DNA from: Selaginella moellendorffii
Taxonomy: Eukaryota; Streptophyta; Lycopodiopsida; Selaginellales; Selaginellaceae
Reading direction: 5' to 3'
NCBI RefSeq assembly: GCF_000143415.4
Contig: NW_003314285.1
Span: forward strand, 655,469-719,468
DNA length: 64,000 nt
Below the pieces are notes generated by a model that was not told the DNA's origin, did no database searches, and saw only the letters and a list, made by a program, of their open reading frames with translations. How positions within the stretch are numbered: the stretch's first letter is position 1; every line of letters begins with the position of its first letter. The position numbers were made by a program, and so were the translations under genes. This document shows, piece after piece, positions 34,250 to 45,707 of this stretch.

Positions 34250-35450
34250 GCCTCACCGGATGAAGCGTTTGAGATGAAAGTGCTTGTGAGTGTGTGGGAA
34301 CTCACATCCATTAGCATCAACTAGCACGTATGCTCCACCTCCAATGTGTCACTGGACAAAGTAGGGGCCGGTCCAGTGAGGGGAGAACTTCGAAGGTGGC
34401 ATGAACTCCTTGAGTAGAACGAGATCACCATCCTTGAATGGTTCGGCAGACCGCTGGTGATCAATGACTGACTTGATCTTCTGCTTGCTTCGAAGGAGAT
34501 GTTTCGATGTGGATCATCACTGTTCTTCCAAGGCAAGAACCTCCAAGTCACGTGCATGAAGCTTGTCTTCATCGCTACTGCGTACCGAAGTGAAAGTGAG
34601 AGTGATGGCACCTAGATCTCTACTGGAAGTACGGCCTCTGTCCCATAGACAAGGGAGAATGGGGTCGCAGAGATGGATGTCGTGAAGGATGTTCGAAAGG
34701 CCCACAACGCTGTAACCAACTGTTCGTGCCAACGCCTTGGGTGATCCTCCACAAGCTTTGAGATGACTGTCTTCAATATTTTGTTGCTGGACTCTGCCTG
34801 GCCATTGCACTCCGGATAATGGCTGCTGCTTTTCACGTGCTTGACCTGCAGTTGCTGGAGAAGATGCTGCATCACCTGTCCAAGGAAGCCGCTGCCACGA
34901 TCGGAAACCAAAACAGCAGGAACTCCAAATCGGCAAATGATGTACTCATAGGCAAACTTTGCTGTAGACTATTGATCTGCCTGTCGCAGAGGGGTGGCCT
35001 TGACCCATTTTGTGAAATAGTCCATCGCCACAATGATGTATCACTGTCCTTTTGAGCTCGGTGGGTTGATCGGGCCAACGAAGTCAAGTCCCCACTGGAA
35101 ACAGGGACCCGGAGAAGTGATGAGCTAGAAAGGAAGACGTGGAACATGGCTCCGAGGGTTGAACTGCTGGCACTGCTCGCATGCCTTTACATAGGCCAAG
35201 CTGTCCTGGTGAATCCGAGGCCAAAAGTAGCCATGGCGCAAGAGGAGCTATGCTGTAACCCGTCCCGAGAAATGCCTCGCACAAGAGTGGAAAGCGCGAA
35301 GGAGCTCAGGGACCTCGTGTTCCCCCACACACCGCAACAAAACTTCCTGAGAAGTCCTCCTGTAAAGGTGTCTATCAAGAAGGCAAAACCCCCGTGCTCG
35401 GATCTCCAACGCCTTTTGTTGTACTGGTGAGGAATCTGCTGGGAACTGAC
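34250..35450 (-). pseudogene. Gypsy integrase
   Basis: From the N-terminus: a zinc-finger region (HSCARHFSGRVTA then CEQCQQF), DFVGPINPP, and the core with VSDRGSGFLG and YPECNGQAESSNKI, i.e. two of the three acidic residues (the Asp of SDRG and the Glu of GQAE) in their usual context. It is followed by WAFRTSFTTSISATPFSLVY and a C-terminal domain with FSPHWTGPYFVQ ending KRFIR. Frame changes near 34912 and 34520 and stops near 34975 and 35045 disable it. Confidence 0.8.
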
Positions 35451-35559
35451 CTGAATCTAGGTACACTGCAACATCCTGTAATGCTGCTGGGACCACAAAG
35501 GAGGTAGCCTCAACAACCAGGAACTCGCTCGGATCCATCACACGCTTTTGCCGCATGTG

Positions 35560-36855
35560 AAAAGTTGGTTGGAACTCTTGGATGGTCACAATCCAAAATA
35601 AAGTACAAGGACTGTGAACTAGTTGCTGTAAAAGAAAGGTCAGAACATTAAAATAGACGTGGAAATGGATACGGGCTCCAGCGAAAAAGTGACGGAATCG
35701 CTCCAAGGTGTAAACAACAGCCATTGCTTCTTTTTCCGCATCCACATATTTCATTTTAGTCTCCTTGAGCAAAGGTGAGGCATAATATGTTGCATGTGGT
35801 GGCTTGCCAGGCTGTGAACATTGGCAAAGGCATACTCCAAAAGCCTTTGTACCCATTGTGATGTAAATGTCAAAAGGAAGTTGTTGTTCTGGTGGTTGGA
35901 GTATCGGGGCCGTGTGGAGTGACTGTTGTAGTGATTCAAAGGCTTGTTGTTGGGACTCACCCCAGCTGTGTTGTAGCAAAGCTACCAGAGGCCGTGAACG
36001 TGCAGCATAGTTGTGGATGAAACGGCGAAAGAAACCCGTTTGCCCAAGGAAACTGCAAAGCTGCTTCAAGTTGGTTGGTGGGCTCCGATCCAAAATCTCC
36101 TGAGTCTTGGCTACCTGGGGTCTGATCCCATCCTGAGAGACATCAAAGCCCAGTAACCGGCCTTCGGTTACCCCGAATTTACACTTTGCCGGGTTCAATG
36201 AAAACCTGTGTTGTCGGTAGCGAGTGAAAATCTGTTCCAAGTGCATAAGGTGATCCTCAAAGGATTCAGAGGTCATGCACAGATCATCCATATACACCCT
36301 CAAGGCCCCTCCAATCAAGTTGTGAAAGGCATGGGTCATAAAATGCTGAAAAGTAGCTCCGGCGTTACACAAGCCGAATGGGAGGACAAAGACACCCCAA
36401 GGTGTTTGGAAGGCCATAAGATCTCAATGATCTGGATGAATGAAGATCTGGTTGTACCCTGAAAAGCCATCCATGAAAGAGTCGTACTGGTGGCCAGCCA
36501 TCTCATCCACAATCGCATCGATAAACGGAGTTGGAAAGTGATCTTTTGCAGTTGCCTTGTTCAAGTCTCGAAAGTCAACACAGAGGCAGAGTTTTCTATT
36601 TGCCTTGCGTGCAGAGACGAGAATGGCCACCCACTCTGAGCTCTCCAAAGGGTAAATAAAGCCGGCTGCCAGAAGTCGCTCAATCTCCAACTTGATCTCT
36701 GAGTGAGCTACCAGGCTGAAACACCGCATTTTTTTATGGACTGGTTTGGCTGACTCTGAAAGCACGATACTGTGCATGATTGTGTCTATGGGAACTCCTG
36801 GGAGCTGGCTGTAGTCCCAAGCAAACACGTCCTTGAAACAGTGAAGGAGATCCAA
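35560..36855 (-). pseudogene. Gypsy reverse transcriptase with a degenerate RNase H
   Basis: RT blocks in order are LCVDFRDLNKATAKDHFP, DGFSGYNQI, MAFQTPWGVFVLPFGLCNAG, the catalytic YMDD at about 36290, and GFDVSQDGI. A stop interrupts the frame at 36424-36426. The attached RNase H has the right frame (YYASPLLKETKMKY, EKEAMAVVYTLERFRHF). However, the first catalytic Asp (normally TDAS) is replaced by ITMG and the third (normally TDH) by YFN, so this domain should be catalytically dead. That fits its role being taken over by the upstream RNase H. Confidence 0.85.
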
Positions 36856-36929
36856 GAGCTTTGCTGTGTTTGTTGAAGCAAGCGATATGGCGATAAAGAC
36901 CAGGTCCTTGTCATCACCTAGAAAACGGC

Positions 36930-37430
36930 ATAAACCCTAGAGTCTGGAGAAACCTTGGGCTCAGGGGGTTCATCTATCTTTGATTCCTCCCTGACTCTAG
37001 AAACCAAAGAGCAGGGAGTGCCTTTTGCCTCTCGCATCATGGTGATTGCTTGATGTGATAACCTGTCTGCCCAAAAGTTTTCTTCACGGGGGACACTTTG
37101 AAAAGACACATTAGAGAACTCATCCTTCAGGTTGATCGCCCGCTACCATAGCTCTTTCAGGTTCTCTTTGCAAACTTGGTATTCTCCAGTAAGTTGGTGT
37201 ATGATGAGTTGCGCATCTCCAACGAAAGTGACTCACCTAAACTTGAGATCTGTGGCCAACTTCATAGCACTGATGGCTGCCAAGTACTCTGCTTCATTAG
37301 CTGATGTTGCTGGCAAAGTGATAGAGAGGTCGGCTACTTTGTTCTCCGCATAATCAATCATCCAAACTCCAATGCCGGCAACCTGGTTTTTGGGGCAGAA
37401 AGCACTGTCAAAATAAGTTGTAATCATAGG
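36930..37430 (-). pseudogene. additional RNase H domain upstream of RT
   Basis: Complete RNase HI-like order: TYFDSAF (Asp 1) followed by GIGVWM, ATSANEAEYLAAISAMKLA (Glu), FVGDAQLIIHQLTGEYQVC (Asp 2), then VPREENFWADRLSHQA (Asp 3). All four acidic residues are present. Two in-frame stops (after DLKFR and after KELW) interrupt it. It resembles the archaeal-type RNase H of plant Tat elements by the GDAQLxxxQ and ENxxADxLS motifs. Its place before the RT, between protease and RT, is unusual compared with elements where it follows the RT-linked RNase H. Confidence 0.8.
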
Positions 37431-37969
37431 AGTGGCCTCTTCCTCAAATAAAGATGTTGGGGACACCACATCCGGCAAGACTGTCTCTGGTAAGTCTGGT
37501 AAGAATGTTGTTGTTGGATCTGGAGATTTTGTTTGTTGTTCTCTTTGCTTCAAATGCTCTGAGCGCTCGATGTCCAATGCAAGGACTACAGCCAGGTACT
37601 CCGCAAGTGAAGGGAGATCCTCCACCAAAGTCCAGTCCAAGTCTGGTGCTAAAGTTTCAGTGTAATACCCTTGGATCTGTACTAGGGGCTCCACAGTAGG
37701 AAATTCTGAACTCAAAGAGCTATAACTTGCATGCAACACATCTGATTTGCTTGATTCTTCCTGCTAGTTGTGTGATTGGGTGTCATCTTCCATCTCCAAA
37801 AAACAGCATGACAAAATACGCTCAGAGTCGTCAGCTACCGTGATTTCAGTAGGAAGATGTTGGCTGTGTAACACCTCAGATAGTTGCTGAGGAGGATTGA
37901 GTTCAGCTGTGTCCTGCAGAAGATGGGCCTAGTCTGGAGCAACTGTGTCATCTTAAGAGAATGTCGGTC

Positions 37970-38834
37970 CTATGCAAGAAACGAGTCGAGAAGCCCTTCC
38001 TCTATTGAGAGACACTCCAGAAAGCTGGATGTAGCAGCCCGTACTCTATAAGCCCTATCATTGAATAAAGAGGGCTTGTCTAGAGGCTTGGCCTTACTCT
38101 CAAATAAAGAGAGTGAAGCTGAGAGATGTCTTGGGCTACCTGACTCACCTCCAACCATGTCAATCACATTGCATGAGAAAGCATCCATCATATAGATGGT
38201 CGATGCCCCTGCCAACTCAGGAAAAACCTCTGTGAGCTCAAGAGGAAAGCATGGCGTGGAGGCCATCTTAGTCTGAGCTTGCTGGGCTTGCTGAAAAAGA
38301 GCTTTGCTGTGGTTGTTGAGAAAGGTGGCACTATGGGTTCCATCGCCAATTTCCAACTTGCCTTGTGCACTATCAATGGTGCAATGGGCTGTGACTTGCC
38401 ATGAGTGGCCAAGGATGATAGAGTCCTTCAAAGAGGACGTTCCAAGACGTTGGTAGTCAACCACGAGGAAATATACCTCAGAAATAACACCCTGCACTGA
38501 GACCTTGACACCATAGCAAATTCCTGCCGAAGGAACGGTGTGGTTGGCGAAGGTTTTGAGCACGATGGAGGAGCTCTCAGTGATCCGTAGCTGTGCTGAA
38601 GGCAACCTCGAGAGAGATAATGTTGCTTCCAGAACCGGAGTCAACCAAAGCATCCATCTTACAAGAGGAAGTACCAATCTGTACCGGGACAAAGAATGGA
38701 CCAGGATCTCCACCATATCTTGTCATATCGACAATGTGCACCTCTTGATGAGTCCTCTTGAGAGTGCTCTCTGGTGGTCCTGACCGTGCAAACTCCTCCA
38801 AACACTGGCCGAATCCCAGGATAAGACACAACAT
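37970..38834 (-). pseudogene. Gypsy aspartic protease region
   Basis: Contains VQIGTSSCKMDALVDSGSGS, with the DSG active-site triplet after a hydrophobic strand, and in another frame SIILGHSWQVTAHCTID, the later ILG..W hydrophobic strand of retroviral-type proteases. A frame change lies between 38577 and 38716. The segment after it (about 38160) is a linker rich in Ser, Leu and Ala before the extra RNase H. Confidence 0.7.
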
Positions 38835-39448
38835 GCCTCGGAGCGAAAAGGTGACAGGAGTGTCAACCAGCTATTGAAGAACCGGCTCCAGAACAGGAAT
38901 AGCTGTTGGTGGGATCCCAGGAGGAGAAGAGAGTAGTGACTTGAAGGGGAGCTTACAAGCCACCCTCTGTGTCACTGGGCCTGATACCAATGGAGATTCG
39001 CTCTCAACTGGCACCGGGGGATCTGTGGCAGACTGAGCGACTACCTTCTTCTTCGCTAGGGCTCGAGTGGTTGCGGTTTGCTATTGTTGCCTATAGAGTT
39101 CCTCGACTACCAAAATTGTGTTGACTGATGAGGCTGGTGCCTTGCCTTTGCTTGACGAAGGGGCGGCCTCAATTGCTTGTCGCTCCAACTGCTCCTGATA
39201 TGTCTCTGGACCCCGAGACGATGTGGAATTATTAGTAAAGGGATGTTGTTAGACATGTTGAGAAGATGGAGGCCGAAGCTCTAGGTGAAGCTTGAAGCAG
39301 CGCTGTGTGTTGTGTGTGTTCATTTCGCAATGAGTGCATCAACGGGACTTAAATCTGCGTTCCCGAGCTGTAGCGGCCTCTTTCCTGGACTCCACCAGCT
39401 CTTGGAGCAATTTGTTATGGTGGGACTGCTGCTGAAGAATGATCTCCT

Positions 39449-40350
39449 TTAGCTGCCACATCTCATTGGCAAAGTTCTCAAGAGCCGAAGGTGTATGCTC
39501 AATAGTGACGGGCTTTGGTATGGATGGGTGAACAGTTGCACAAGGTGACTCTGACGGGGTGATGGCTTGGTTGAAAATTCAACTCTAGAAATCCCTAAGT
39601 CAACCAGAAGCTCTCTTTCCAGCTTCGTAGCAAACGAAAATGCCTCATGGCAAGACCTGAAAGTCTTCTTAAGAAGTTTCCGCTGCAAGTTCCCACACAT
39701 ACCTGCTGTGAATGCTGTGATCCCCTGTTGCTCATCTTGGACTACTCTGCGATCCCAACACTGCTTCCAGTAAGCTTGAAAGCGTGTGATGTAGTCAGGA
39801 ACAGTCTCGTGAGCACCCTGTCGGAACGAAAAGAGGTCGACAAGTAGCCAATTTGTGGGTTTTTCCTCAATGAAGCGTTCTCTGAAAGAAGCAAGTAGTG
39901 TCTAGAAGTCTGTCCGATCCTCTGGGAGGAAAGAATCTGCCCAAGTTGCTGCTTTGCCTTCAAGAGATTGCAAGAAGTCACGGCACATACGATCATCATC
40001 GACGATCATGTTTATGGTGCAGTAGTAATCAAAGCGACTGATATGCGATGTTGGAGAGACTGTTCCAACACCTAAGAATGTCGGCAAATCACTCCCCTTC
40101 TGCAAAACATGGAGCTGAGGTCAAGCTAAAGGTGGCTGTGCCATAGCTTGTAGATCGAAGTCACTGGAATCTACCGAGGATGAAGAAGACTCGGCCCGAG
40201 AAGGTGCAGTGTCGTACCTAAGCTGCCTTTGGATGTTAGAAAGTTTACTACGTACCTTAGGGCCTTGAGGTATGGTAAAAGGGTGCCAATTTGTCGTACA
40301 TCTAGTTTGTACCAGCATCAAATACCCTGAACACTGCAAATGCCCGGTCA
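39449..40350 (-). pseudogene. Gypsy gag capsid region
   Basis: Reads with a frame break near 39905 as a Retrotrans_gag domain: HISRFDYYCTINMI, CRDFLQSLEGKAATWADSFL (the AxxWxxxL core), then SFRQGAHETVPDYITRFQAY and later MCGNLQRKLLKK. Upstream of it (40121-40350) lies an acidic Ser-rich leader. A zinc knuckle (CxxCxxxHxxxC) was not found with confidence. Confidence 0.75.
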
Positions 40351-40439
40351 AAGCAACTAGGTTGACAGGAGCAAGAAGATTGTAGGCTAGTGCTCAAGTT
40401 GCTCAAAATGCCTGTGACGAAGAGAAATAAGGGTCAAAA

Positions 40440-40680
40440 TGGAAAGAGATGTAGGCCTCAAGCACAGGTAACCATTGACCCGTAGGATAACCGCCGGAGT
40501 AGCCACTGGAATAGCCGCTGGAGGAGCCACTGGAGTAGTCGGTAGAGGAGCCACTAGAGTAGCCAGTAGCTGGTAACCGGTAACCGGGGTAGCTGCTGGA
40601 GCAACCACTAGAGTAGCCGCGGGAGTAGCTGGTAGCCGGTAACCAATAGCCGAGTACCTGTAACCGGTAACCCCTACTCT
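40440..40680. repeat. GGTAACC/AGTAGCC-rich repeat at the right end of the Gypsy element
   Basis: Degenerate units built from GGAGTAGCCACTGGAGTAG and CTGGTAACCGGTAACC. On the minus strand it reads as a low-complexity Pro-Ala-Thr-Val peptide ahead of gag; this is judged non-coding. It is the counterpart of 33390-33470. Confidence 0.65.
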
Positions 40681-41550
40681 CACTCCTACCCCTGCGCTTG
40701 TTCCGACACTAACTCCTATCCCTGTGCCTATTCCTATTGTCCCTATTCCTACACCAACTCTTGTTCCTGCTCCTCCTGTTCCTGTTCCTACGGTTACCTG
40801 TTCCTTGACGATTGCTTCATTCCCAAAGAACCCCTAACGAAGTTTAACCCAAAAGAGAAAAATGAGGCCTTTAGTCTCGATCCTTCTCCATTTTGATTGT
40901 TGGTGGGCTCGTTGGAAAGAGCTCAACCCCGTCTACCTTCTATTGCAAGAATTTGGGAAGAAATCGCCTCAATATTCCCTAAAATCCACAAAGAGGTAGC
41001 CCAAAACACCAACATTGTGGAAAAACATGTGCATGTCCATGATGTAGATTGACATTAAGGCGCATTGGTACTTCTCGAAAGCCTAGGACCAGGAGCACCT
41101 CTAGAAATAAACGGCATCCAAAACCAAGCCTAGAGGAGCACAAATTCCTACCACAAAGATAACCCAATCTAGCCGGAGAAGAAAATCCTTTTGCATGCCG
41201 TCAATTCACCCAAATCTAGTGCCAAGAACTACCACTACTCATAGATCTAGGCCAGATCTACAAGTCCAAATGCACTACTTTGAGAAATTTGGCTGAGGAT
41301 CCAGGCGAGAAAATGAAAACCCCAAAATGCTCATCTGACCGAGCTAAGAAATGTTGTATCTCTTCAAATACTGCACAACTTGATGAGTGCCATACCTTGC
41401 TGGAAAGAAGAGCTCCAGACCTATCCAACACACTCAAGATCAAAGAAAACCATCGCAAGATGAACAAGGAATTCCTTCCCAAAGTCTGCGGCCAAAAGAA
41501 AAGAGAGAAATAAAGCTTCGGAAAGTCTTGCATGTCATGCCAAATTTACC

Positions 41551-41732
41551 ATTTGTTAGGGGAAGGAAGGGTACTTTCCCCAACGCTCACTCAAACACGA
41601 AAAATGCTTCACTACTCTCCACAAAATGCCCCCTCTTGCCCTTGTGAGGTAAGGGTTTTATACAAGGAAGATGGGGAATATTTTGAGGACCAGAATATTC
41701 CCTCTCTCTCTCTCTCTCACTCTTCCCTAACA
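41551..41732 (+). repeat. about 182-bp repeat with TGTT..AACA ends, copy 2
   Basis: Starts TGTTAGGGGAAGG and ends CTTCCCTAACA, so its two ends form an inverted repeat (TGTTAGGG against CCCTAACA). It contains a TATA-like GGTTTTATACAAGG and a (CT)n run at 41700-41720. The next base makes its end read CCCTAACAG, directly before the first recognisable remorin codons, so the end could act as a splice acceptor. Confidence 0.75.
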
Positions 41733-41733
41733 G

Positions 41734-43228
41734 GGCCTCGATCCATCTCCATGTGCAACATGGGCATGGAGATGACCCCAATCACGAGCCAGGAGCTGTC
41801 AAGAATAGTGATGCCAATGTGCACTCCAATCATGGGCTTCTCACCGGGGTGATTGTGGCCAATCCCTCCACCGCCGCCGCTGCTGCTGCCACACCCACCA
41901 TGCCACCAAATAACCACTCCACCGGCACCGACACCTCTCCTCCTTCGCTACTCCCTCCTCCTAGTGATCATCCAGACGAGCAGCTCGCATCGATTCCAGC
42001 ACTTCCAGCGACCCTGCATGGAGTGACGATCCACACCACCAGGAACACTACCAGGCACGAAATCTTGGTGCTTGGCATGCAGCTGGGCAAGAGTAGCATC
42101 ACGGCATGGGCGATGCGCGAGGAGGAAGAGAACGATGCATCCAAATGCCTCAAGGTGGTGATCCAGCAGCAGCAGCAGCAGCAAAATCAAGCCGTTGACT
42201 TTCTTAGACCGGACGTTGACCAGGACGAGGTGAGGCGGACCATGGTTGAAAGCCACGTGACCGCGTGGGAGGAGGCCGAGCATGCCAAATACATGGCGAA
42301 GTAAGCGATAGAGTTCTTGGCTTCTTGTTTGATCAATTCAGTTCTAAAGCTTGCATTTTTCTTGTCTTTGCGATCGATCTATTGATGGAAACAAAAGGTA
42401 TGAGTGTGAGGAGGCTAAGATTTTGGCGTGAGAGAATCACCAGAAGGCCAAGGCCGAGGCCGAATTGAGACGAATGGAGGTAAGCTGTCACTCGCTCCCT
42501 GCTCTATGTTTATATGTTCTTTAGCTTTTTAGCGTCAAGTTCTAGCTTTCCACTTAGGAGTGGTTTTAGTGATCTCCGCGATAGAATAGAATCAGGAGCG
42601 TACGTCTTGGAATCCAAAGCATACAGCGTTGAGCTTTACATCCTTCTAAACCCCCTGCCAGGTCCTCTGCCTGTTTATCTCCTTTTGTGTGAGATATTTT
42701 CCTTCTCTTCTTCTTTTGTTTGTTCATCCTTTGTTTTTTAGGTGGCTGGCTGGCTATGACCGCTGCTGCTGCACTGCTACTCACTTTTTAATCCGTGACC
42801 GGTCAGAGTGGTCAGCGCCGGTCCAGTCCCAGTCCACAGTCCACTCACCACAATCAGTCAGTCAGTCCACCCTTCGCACTTCTAGCATCATTCAAGTGAG
42901 TGATTTGCTTAGCTATTATAGAGTATAGTATCTATCTATCACTGGGAGATAGATAGACAGAGCTTCGTTAGCTAGGACTAGATCTCACTCGGGGGGATTA
43001 GCTTTGGCTGGAATGATGTGAATGATTCTCTTCCTCGTAGGTGAAAGTGGAGAGAATGAGATCATGATGCACATGAGAGAATGATGAACAAGCTGGTGGC
43101 GGTGAGGTGGCGTGCCGGAGCTCTGCACTAACACCGAGGCCAAGCACACCAAGACGGTGGAGCGAGCAAGACAGATCTCCCCTCTTCCTCCTCGCCCTCT
43201 TCGTCCTCGCATGCTGCCTAGCGGGTGA
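41734..43228 (+). pseudogene. broken remorin gene
   Basis: Remorins are plant plasma-membrane nanodomain proteins. 41740-41850 reads SISMCNMGMEMTPITSQELS, the conserved N-terminal block of long remorins (VSMRDMGTEMTPIxSQEPSR). A frameshift leads to a Pro/Ala/Thr-rich region and a poly-Gln tract (CAG)n at 42163, then ESHVTAWEEAEHAKYMAK, the start of the remorin C-terminal domain. A 96-bp intron (42301-42397) follows. The next exon reads YECEEAKILA, then stop TGA at 42429-42431 where Trp is conserved, then ENHQKAKAEAELRRME. The last exon from about 43041 has VKVERM, HERMMNKLVAVRWRAG and TNTEAKHTKTVERARQI in different frames. The 5' exons are missing and a transposon-like repeat abuts the break. 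Confidence 0.8.
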
Positions 43229-45477
43229 ATAGTAATGCAACACACACAGAGAAGAGGAGCAAATTCTTGTTGATGGTAATGTGTTTTTTCCTCAATTCAA
43301 TCAATTCATTCATTGCAGGTTTTTCTCTAAACATTAGCTTGATTCTCGACAAGATCATCTATAACTTGTTATGGATTGGATTGCAGATCTTTCAAGCTTT
43401 GTTTTTTATTTTTCTTTGCTTTCGTAGTGTGTTGGCACAGTGAACTCCAAAGATTCCAGTTAGCTTTCCGGAGTAGGATTTAGTTCTGTTTTCAAAGCCT
43501 TGTTTTTTAATCCTAGATAATTTTTGTGGCAGTGGAGATCATAGTGCTGCACCTCTCTCACATTCATTTCTCACATAGAATCATCAAGTAACATGAGGCT
43601 CATCTTCACAGTGATAGCACATGATTTTCAGTGATGGAATTTTTCTAGTCCCATTCCTTCATTTAAAAATCTCATGGTTATTATTTAGTTTTTTTTCTTT
43701 GTTTTAGCTTATGCTACATTCCCAGCTTCAACTGACCATACTGGTCAAATTATCAATCTAAAACAATTATGGGATTAAACTAGAGGGTTAACAATTTTTC
43801 AAGCTTGCAATGGTTTAGTCATAATTTTCATGTTTAGGACTTCAAACTAATGAGATATACTTTTGTCTAGACTGTGGATCTAAATTTCTTGGAATATGGT
43901 TAAGGAATTTAACTAAATGCATATATATTGGTTATTAGTGTTTTTCACTATTTCTTGGTCACTAAATAAAAGGGCTATTACTTTTCCTTTTCACAATCCA
44001 AGATTTTGGGATACTCCCACTACATTCCACTGCTAAAGCACCTCTAGCTAGAGTGAGGTTATGATGAGTTATGCAAGGTATCCAAATACATAATGCCACT
44101 TACACTTTGATTAAAAGCATTAGTCATTTGATCTCCTAGAAAAGTTAGAATTAGCTTTTAACATTTCACCAAGTCATTCCATTTGTTTATACATGTTCAC
44201 TTTAGCATTGAACTCTACAATGATTATGTTATCACCCATCACATAGGTGTAACATTCTTTAGTCACACTAACATTTTCTGGCCAAACTAGTTTTACCAAA
44301 GTTTTCCCCCACACTTTTTTTACTGTACTATTAGAACCCTTTATAGTCCTTTCCAAATGGTGGAAGAGATGGGATTCACAAGAAAGATTAAGGACCTTCC
44401 AATCAAAGTGAAGAGCTTTTGTGGAGGAATTGATTCATAGCTGATACAATCTCTTGGTTGAGCCATTCAATTATCAAGCTTGGAACAAAATTCTATCTAA
44501 ATCACTCCATAGTTGACTGCAAATCAATAAACAAGATTCTTCTTTATACAACATTTGTATTAAAATGAGTTTGAGTGACACTACATTGTCACAAAGAAAA
44601 TCACCATGTGTTTTGGTGATTACAATAAGTTGCTTGGAAAAAATTGTGTTCTGTAGTGAGGAAAATATTCCAATGGTTCCTTGCAAGGTTCTTCAAATTG
44701 TAACATTGAGAGAGAGTGTGGAAGTTTGGAGCCCATAATTTAAATCTAGGTTATGAGAAAAATCATGTGAATATATCAACTTTTGAAATATTCTTTGCAC
44801 ATTATATAGATAAAAATGTTCTAAAGGGCAAATTTTTTTCTAACAATTTAAATATTTATTATATGCCATAATAAGGATGTTTATTAGGACATAAAATAAA
44901 ATGTTTGAATCTTGTCACTTCGTTTCACAATTCTTTCCTTTCCACAGCTTTGGATCCACGTGGCAGGAAGACTGGTTCTTTTATGGCCAGCATTCCACTC
45001 TGAGGGGATTTCCACACTTGACATGGCTGATATTTTGGCTCTCTACATCCAAGCTTATAGACTAATCACGAGTCATTTGCTGTGATGTCAGCAAATATCG
45101 GTCATGAACCCCAGTCGTTTTTTAGATTTACTGCTACTTTATTTTATTTCCCGTGCCACAATGCATGGCTGGCCGGCTGCCACGTTGCATCGCATTACCT
45201 TACTTTTCTCGTACGCTTTGATGAGTAATTGGGTCATATGACATGACCGTACAAAAAATCATGATCACTAACAGGGCCGTGCCAAGGTTTGTGAGCCTAA
45301 ATTTGTTTCTCGCTAGTAAATGTTAGGTTTATCAGAATTAAAAATTATTAAATTTCAAATCGACCCGATGACACTTCGCTTCTCTCCTTCCTTCGCGATT
45401 CCAAATGCTGGCCGATCGTGGATAGGGATAGTCGCGGATTTCTCTTAGATCGGCCTCGAAATATTTCGGGCCCGTCG
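43229..45477. other. AT-rich intergenic DNA before the ABCG locus, no gene seen
   Basis: Apart from a diverged LTR fragment at 44080-44345, no coding motif, tandem array or element end is recognised. Composition becomes GC-richer after about 45350, where the ABCG locus begins. Confidence 0.5.
44080..44345 (-). repeat. old fragment of the Gypsy LTR (family of copies A, B, C)
   Basis: Matches 2830-3020 of LTR copy A in the same orientation. Shared landmarks are TATTTGATCTCC against CATTTGATCTCC, ACACTTCACCATG against ACATTTCACCAAG, and ATATTATCACCCAACA against ATGTTATCACCCATCA. It lacks the 12-bp array. It is more diverged than the other copies, so it is probably older. Confidence 0.6.
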
Positions 45478-45707
45478 ACCGCCATAATCCGCTGCTTGTA
45501 CGCTGGCCACATCCACCGCCTCGAAATCCTTCTCCCCGCCATCGCCCCGGACCAGCGCCGTGCGCATTCGAGCTTCTGGAGTGCGATCCACTTGAGCGTT
45601 GCCTCATCCTCGGCCCGCCGCGAATCGCTCTCCTCCCACGTACTCTCGCTCAAGGAAATCCTCCCCTCGCCCTCCACCACGCCGCTAGATCCCCCAAGCT
45701 CCGCCAT
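45478..45707 (-). pseudogene. ABCG/PDR first exon lying on the opposite strand
   Basis: The minus strand from ATG at 45707 reads MAELGGSS, then ESTWEESDSRRAEDEATLKW, IALQKL: the N-terminal signature of full-size ABCG proteins (DDEEALKWAALEKLPTYDRLRT). After a frame change at the missing PTYDR, it continues MRTALVRGDGGEKDFEAVDV, then ASVQAADYG, matching the next conserved stretch (FEEVDVxxLG). It ends where the plus-strand exon of the transporter begins (RSEQVALDNELFLRKLRDRI). The segment is thus what the downstream gene lacks, but reversed. Confidence 0.75.

Larger units (their letters stand above)
32871..41550 (-). mobile_element. Ty3/Gypsy retroelement with two RNase H domains
   Basis: Minus-strand order is gag (about 40350-39449), protease (38834-37970), an extra RNase H (37430-36930), reverse transcriptase with its own RNase H (36855-35560) and integrase (35450-34250). 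Several stops and frameshifts break the frames, so it is inactive, but it is far less decayed than the other elements here. Short GGTAACC-rich tandem repeats sit at both ends (33390-33470 and 40440-40680). The boundaries given are the bracketing 184-bp repeats and may be too wide. In plants an extra RNase H is typical of the Tat lineage. Confidence 0.75.
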
